From: Gemmobacter caeruleus
GTDB lineage: Bacteria > Pseudomonadota > Alphaproteobacteria > Rhodobacterales > Rhodobacteraceae
Direction: 5' to 3'
Assembly: GCF_008271655.1 (NCBI RefSeq)
Contig: NZ_VKKX01000033.1
Coordinates: 124,001 to 188,000, forward strand
Length of the DNA: 64,000 nucleotides
Part shown: positions 61,323 through 64,000 of the stretch, one piece after another
Position numbering within the stretch: position 1 is the stretch's first letter
Layout of the letters: each line of letters starts with the position of its first letter
Program-made: the position numbers and the translations under genes
Notes under the pieces: generated by a model
The model's input: the letters and a program-made list of their open reading frames with translations, nothing else
What the model was told of the DNA's origin: nothing
The model's database searches: none

Positions 61323-62505
61323 GGCTTTTCCCCCGGAAGGGCGTGACGGTCAGACGATCGGCATCCTCGACGCCGATTTCGCGATTGGACAGATAGCAGG
61401 CCGGGTCTTCGGCCCAGGGATCGCCGGTGATCTGCAAGGCCCGAATGCGGGTATTGCCGCCGCAGATCGCCTTGAAGGCACAATCGCCGCAGCGCCCTTT
61501 CAGCGGCCGGGGGCGCTGGCGCAGGGTGGCCAGCATCGGGTCCGCCCCGGTCCAGAGACTGCTGAACGGCGTGTCCTTGACCGAACCGACCGTATAGTCA
61601 GACCAATAGGTATCGGGATGCACCTTGCCCTGCGGGTCGATATTCGCGACCCCCAGACCGCTGGAATTGCCGCCCCAGGCCGCCAGATGCGCGGCCACAT
61701 GCGCGGCCTTGTCGGCATCGAAATTCCGGCGCACCCAATGCAGGAAATAGACCGCATCGGCATCGTTATTGCCGGTCACGATCTCTAAAGGCTGATCCTC
61801 GGCCACGGCGACCCAGGCGCGGTCGATCAGCTGGTCCATCGCGTGCCGGGTGCGGCGCAGCGCGGTATCCTCGCCCCGGTTCTTGTCGCCCCGCCCGGCA
61901 TAGACCAGGTGCGAGAGATAGAATTTATCCACCCCCTCGGCATCGCACAGGTCCATCATGGCGGGCAGCATCTGGGCGTTGTCCTCGGTGATGGTAAAGC
62001 GCAGCCCGACCTTCACACCCCTGGCCTTGCAGGCGCGCACCCCCGCCAGCGCGGCATCAAAGGCGCCGTCCACGCCGCGAAACCAGTCGTTCATCCCGCC
62101 GATCCCGTCGAGCGAGATGCCGACATAATCAAAGCCCAGATCGGCGATGCGGTCGATATGATCGGCCACCTTGGTGCCGTTGGTAGACAGCGAGAGGTGG
62201 CGGAAGCCCAGTTCGCGCGCCCGCGTCGCCAGATCGAAGAAATCGAACCGGCTCAGCGGTTCGCCCCCTGACAGGATCAGCGCGGGGATGCCGAAGGCGT
62301 GCAGATCGTCCAGCACAGCCATGGCCTGTTCATGGCTCAGCTCACCCGGAAAGGCCACGTCGGCGCTGGTGGTATAGCAATGCCGGCAACGCAGGTTGCA
62401 ACGCCGCGTCAGGTTCCAGATCACCACCGGCTTCACCGCGCCAGAGCGCCGGCGCACCGGGGTCGGCGCGACGAGTTCGCGCATGTATTGGGTCAGACGG
62501 AACAT
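61297..62505 (-). CDS. nirJ: Radical SAM heme d1 biosynthesis protein NirJ
   Basis: NirJ is a radical SAM enzyme that removes propionate side chains from didecarboxysiroheme. The 402-residue protein has the cluster motif [10 protein letters not shown] in the N-terminal region and [18 protein letters not shown]-terminal SPASM-type cysteine group ([12 protein letters not shown] and DPACYLS) follows. It lies between nirH and nirN on the same strand. Confidence 0.95.
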   Translation of the reverse strand: MFRLTQYMRELVAPTPVRRRSGAVKPVVIWNLTRRCNLRCRHCYTTSADVAFPGELSHEQAMAVLDDLHAFGIPALILSGGEPLSRFDFFDLATRARELGFRHLSLSTNGTKVADHIDRIADLGFDYVGISLDGIGGMNDWFRGVDGAFDAALAGVRACKARGVKVGLRFTITEDNAQMLPAMMDLCDAEGVDKFYLSHLVYAGRGDKNRGEDTALRRTRHAMDQLIDRAWVAVAEDQPLEIVTGNNDADAVYFLHWVRRNFDADKAAHVAAHLAAWGGNSSGLGVANIDPQGKVHPDTYWSDYTVGSVKDTPFSSLWTGADPMLATLRQRPRPLKGRCGDCAFKAICGGNTRIRALQITGDPWAEDPACYLSNREIGVEDADRLTVTPFRGKSHDPAHRFL

Positions 62506-62508
62506 GGA

Positions 62509-62994
62509 TCAGCCCCCGTCGGCAAGGCGCATCCCGGTCTTTTTCAGGATGCGCGTGGAATAAAGGATGTCACGGCCGCGACAGGCATCGCCCAGCAGAT
62601 CGGCGATGCAGGCGCGCAGGGCCTCCACCTCGTTGCGGCTGGCGCCGTGGATCATGGCGAACAGGTTATAGGGCCAGTCGGGCAGGCTGCGCGGGCGCAG
62701 GTAGCAATGGCTGACAAAGGGCAGCGCGCCGACCTGACGCCCCAGATCGGCGGCGCGGTCATCCATGACATCCCAGACGCTCATGCCATTCGCGACCATG
62801 CCAAGCGCATAATGGTTGGGCGCCACGGCGACACGGCGGATCACCCCGCTGGCCTGCATCGCGCGCATCCGCTCCATCACCTCATCGGTGGTGAGGTTGA
62901 GCCAGCGCGCCACCTCGGCATAGGGCGCCGCGGTCATCGGCAGGCCGCCGGCGGTGGCCTGAAGGATGCGGCGGTCTGTGGCGTCGATGGTCAT
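62509..62994 (-). CDS. nirH: Siroheme decarboxylase subunit NirH
   Basis: NirD, L, G and H are AsnC/Lrp-like proteins that decarboxylate siroheme in heme d1 synthesis. The 161-residue protein starts MTIDATDRRILQATAGGLPM and ends with SLPDWPYNLFAMIHG and DILYSTRILKKTGMRL, typical of the L/H type. It follows nirG with a four-base overlap. The assignment to H rather than L rests on gene order. Confidence 0.87.
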   Translation of the reverse strand: MTIDATDRRILQATAGGLPMTAAPYAEVARWLNLTTDEVMERMRAMQASGVIRRVAVAPNHYALGMVANGMSVWDVMDDRAADLGRQVGALPFVSHCYLRPRSLPDWPYNLFAMIHGASRNEVEALRACIADLLGDACRGRDILYSTRILKKTGMRLADGG

Positions 62995-63461
62995 GCCTCT
63001 ACCCGGAAGCCGATGAAGAATTCCTGCAATTTCGGGAACAGATGCACCTTCAACCCGGTTTCCGCCCCGATCAGCCCCGCCACGCTTGCGATATCTTCCG
63101 GCCTTTCGCAGGCCAGCACGAACCACATGTTCAGGCGGTGCTGGCGTTCATAATTATGCGCCACCTCGGGATGGGCATTGACCAAAGTCATGACCTCGTC
63201 AAAGCGATCGTCGGGCACGGCCAGCGCGCAAAGGCAAAAGGCCCCGCCCATGGCCGCCGCGTCGATAAAGGGGCCAAAACGGGTGATCGCCCCGATCTCG
63301 CGCAGGCGGGTCAGGCGGGTCGCGATATCGACCTCCGGCAGGCCGGTTTCGGCGGCCAGCGCGGCAAAGGGTCGCTCGGTGATCGGCAGGCCATCTTGCA
63401 GGCGGTTGATCAGCAGACGATCCAGCGGATCAAGCGCGCCGTCGGACAAAATCTGTCGCAT
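62991..63461 (-). CDS. nirG: Siroheme decarboxylase subunit NirG
   Basis: This 156-residue Lrp-like protein has the helix-turn-helix region DPLDRLLINRLQDGLPI and the core VNAHPEVAHNYERQHRLNMW. It ends LFPKLQEFFIGFRVEA, typical of the D/G type subunits. It starts at the shared TGATG with the gene before it and overlaps nirH by four bases. It should pair with NirH. Confidence 0.86.
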   Translation of the reverse strand: MRQILSDGALDPLDRLLINRLQDGLPITERPFAALAAETGLPEVDIATRLTRLREIGAITRFGPFIDAAAMGGAFCLCALAVPDDRFDEVMTLVNAHPEVAHNYERQHRLNMWFVLACERPEDIASVAGLIGAETGLKVHLFPKLQEFFIGFRVEA

Positions 63462-64000
63462 CAGGCCACCTCCGCGATACGGGCGCCGGTCTGCTTGAAG
63501 CAGCGGGTCGAGAACAGCACGCGATGCCCGGTTTCCGCCAGCAGCGGCAGGGCGCGGGCACGATCCAGCACCGCCAGTGCCTCGGGGCGGCTGCGGGCAT
63601 GGATCATGCAATAGAGGCGATAGGGCCACAGCCCCGCGACGGGCCGGCGTTCATAGCACAGCGTCACCCCCGGCAGCGCCGCCAGCGCCTGCCCTGCCGC
63701 CGCCACGCGATCAGGCGGGCAATCCCAGACGACCATGGCATTCGCCGTCCAGCCAAGCGCGCGGTGGCGCACGATCACCCCCAGCCGGGTGATGATCCCG
63801 GCCGACAGCAACGCGGCGATGCGGGCACGCAGCCCGGCCTCGTCGCGCCCAAGCGTGGCGGCCAACGCGGCATAGGGCGCCGGCACCAGATCAAGCCCCG
63901 CGCTCAGCGCCTGCAACAGCGGGCGATCCTCGGGGCAAAGCGCGGCCAGATCGGGCGCCCGGCCGCCGGTCATCGCCGTGGCGGGGCCGGTCAGCCGGAA
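63461..64000 (-). CDS. nirDL: NirDL-type siroheme decarboxylase, C-terminal part, truncated at the window edge
   Basis: The visible 180 residues end with an L-type domain: ALGWTANAMVVWDCPP, LWPYRLYCMIHARSRPE and HRVLFSTRCFKQTGAR. Upstream of an in-frame ATG at 63973 the reading frame stays open to the window edge and reads FRLTGPATA. That looks like the end of a D-type domain (compare GFRVEA at the end of NirG). The gene is therefore probably the nirD-nirL fusion known in Paracoccus, cut by the window; a separate nirL starting at 63973 is the alternative. Confidence 0.78.
   Translation of the reverse strand, partial: FRLTGPATAMTGGRAPDLAALCPEDRPLLQALSAGLDLVPAPYAALAATLGRDEAGLRARIAALLSAGIITRLGVIVRHRALGWTANAMVVWDCPPDRVAAAGQALAALPGVTLCYERRPVAGLWPYRLYCMIHARSRPEALAVLDRARALPLLAETGHRVLFSTRCFKQTGARIAEVA

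Overview
The window is GC-rich, densely packed DNA from an alphaproteobacterium, most likely a Rhodobacterales member close to Paracoccus. The basis is a ureD-A-J-B-C-E urease operon, a heme d1 (denitrification) block nirN-J-H-G-DL with an apparent NirDL fusion, a flagellar block of alphaproteobacterial type, hslVU, and many short-overlap (ATGA) gene junctions. No tRNA, rRNA, insertion sequence, integrase, CRISPR array or attachment site was recognised.

Layout. Positions 1-4406 (minus strand) hold the urease operon, cut at the left edge inside ureE. Positions 4997-12085 (plus) hold a LolCDE-like ABC transporter, a Tat-exported LolA-like carrier, an outer-membrane barrel, a two-component system and a transglutaminase-like protein. 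Positions 12360-41960 form the centrepiece, a biosynthetic island of about 30 kb built from four compact transcription units. Positions 42115-43296 encode an HPP/CBS membrane protein. Positions 43759-49515 (minus) are motB-flgE-flgK-flgL-flgI. Positions 49616-57228 (minus) are a type I secretion system with its BapA-like surface protein. Positions 57672-59524 are hslVU. Positions 59531-64000 (minus) are the heme d1 genes, cut at the right edge inside a nirDL-type gene.

The island combines parts I do not recognise as any single described pathway. It has a complete but partly divergent set of tryptophan-pathway homologues (TrpE, G, D, C, F, A, B). It has a second chorismate-binding enzyme with what looks like a dead glutaminase domain, and a BacA-like relative of prephenate dehydratase/decarboxylase. 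A ligase, acyl-CoA-dehydrogenase and carrier-protein triad resembles the one that converts proline to pyrrolyl-2-carboxyl-S-carrier. A ketosynthase is paired with a cysteine-less partner, and there is an AfsA-type hotdog protein, a solitary ectoine-synthase-like cupin and a UbiD/UbiX decarboxylase pair. Further enzymes are a PaaK-like ligase, an amidohydrolase, a flavin oxidoreductase and an iron-sulfur flavoprotein. MMPL, MFS and LysE exporters and a LolA-like periplasmic carrier complete it. Regulators are an orphan OmpR-type regulator and a receiver that has lost its phospho-acceptor.

The simplest reading is a hybrid aromatic amino acid/polyketide secondary metabolite that leaves the cell, perhaps to the outer membrane. 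The exact product cannot be deduced from sequence alone. The upstream 4997-12085 block may belong to the same system, because it also carries a LolA-like carrier and OmpR-type control, but that link is an inference.
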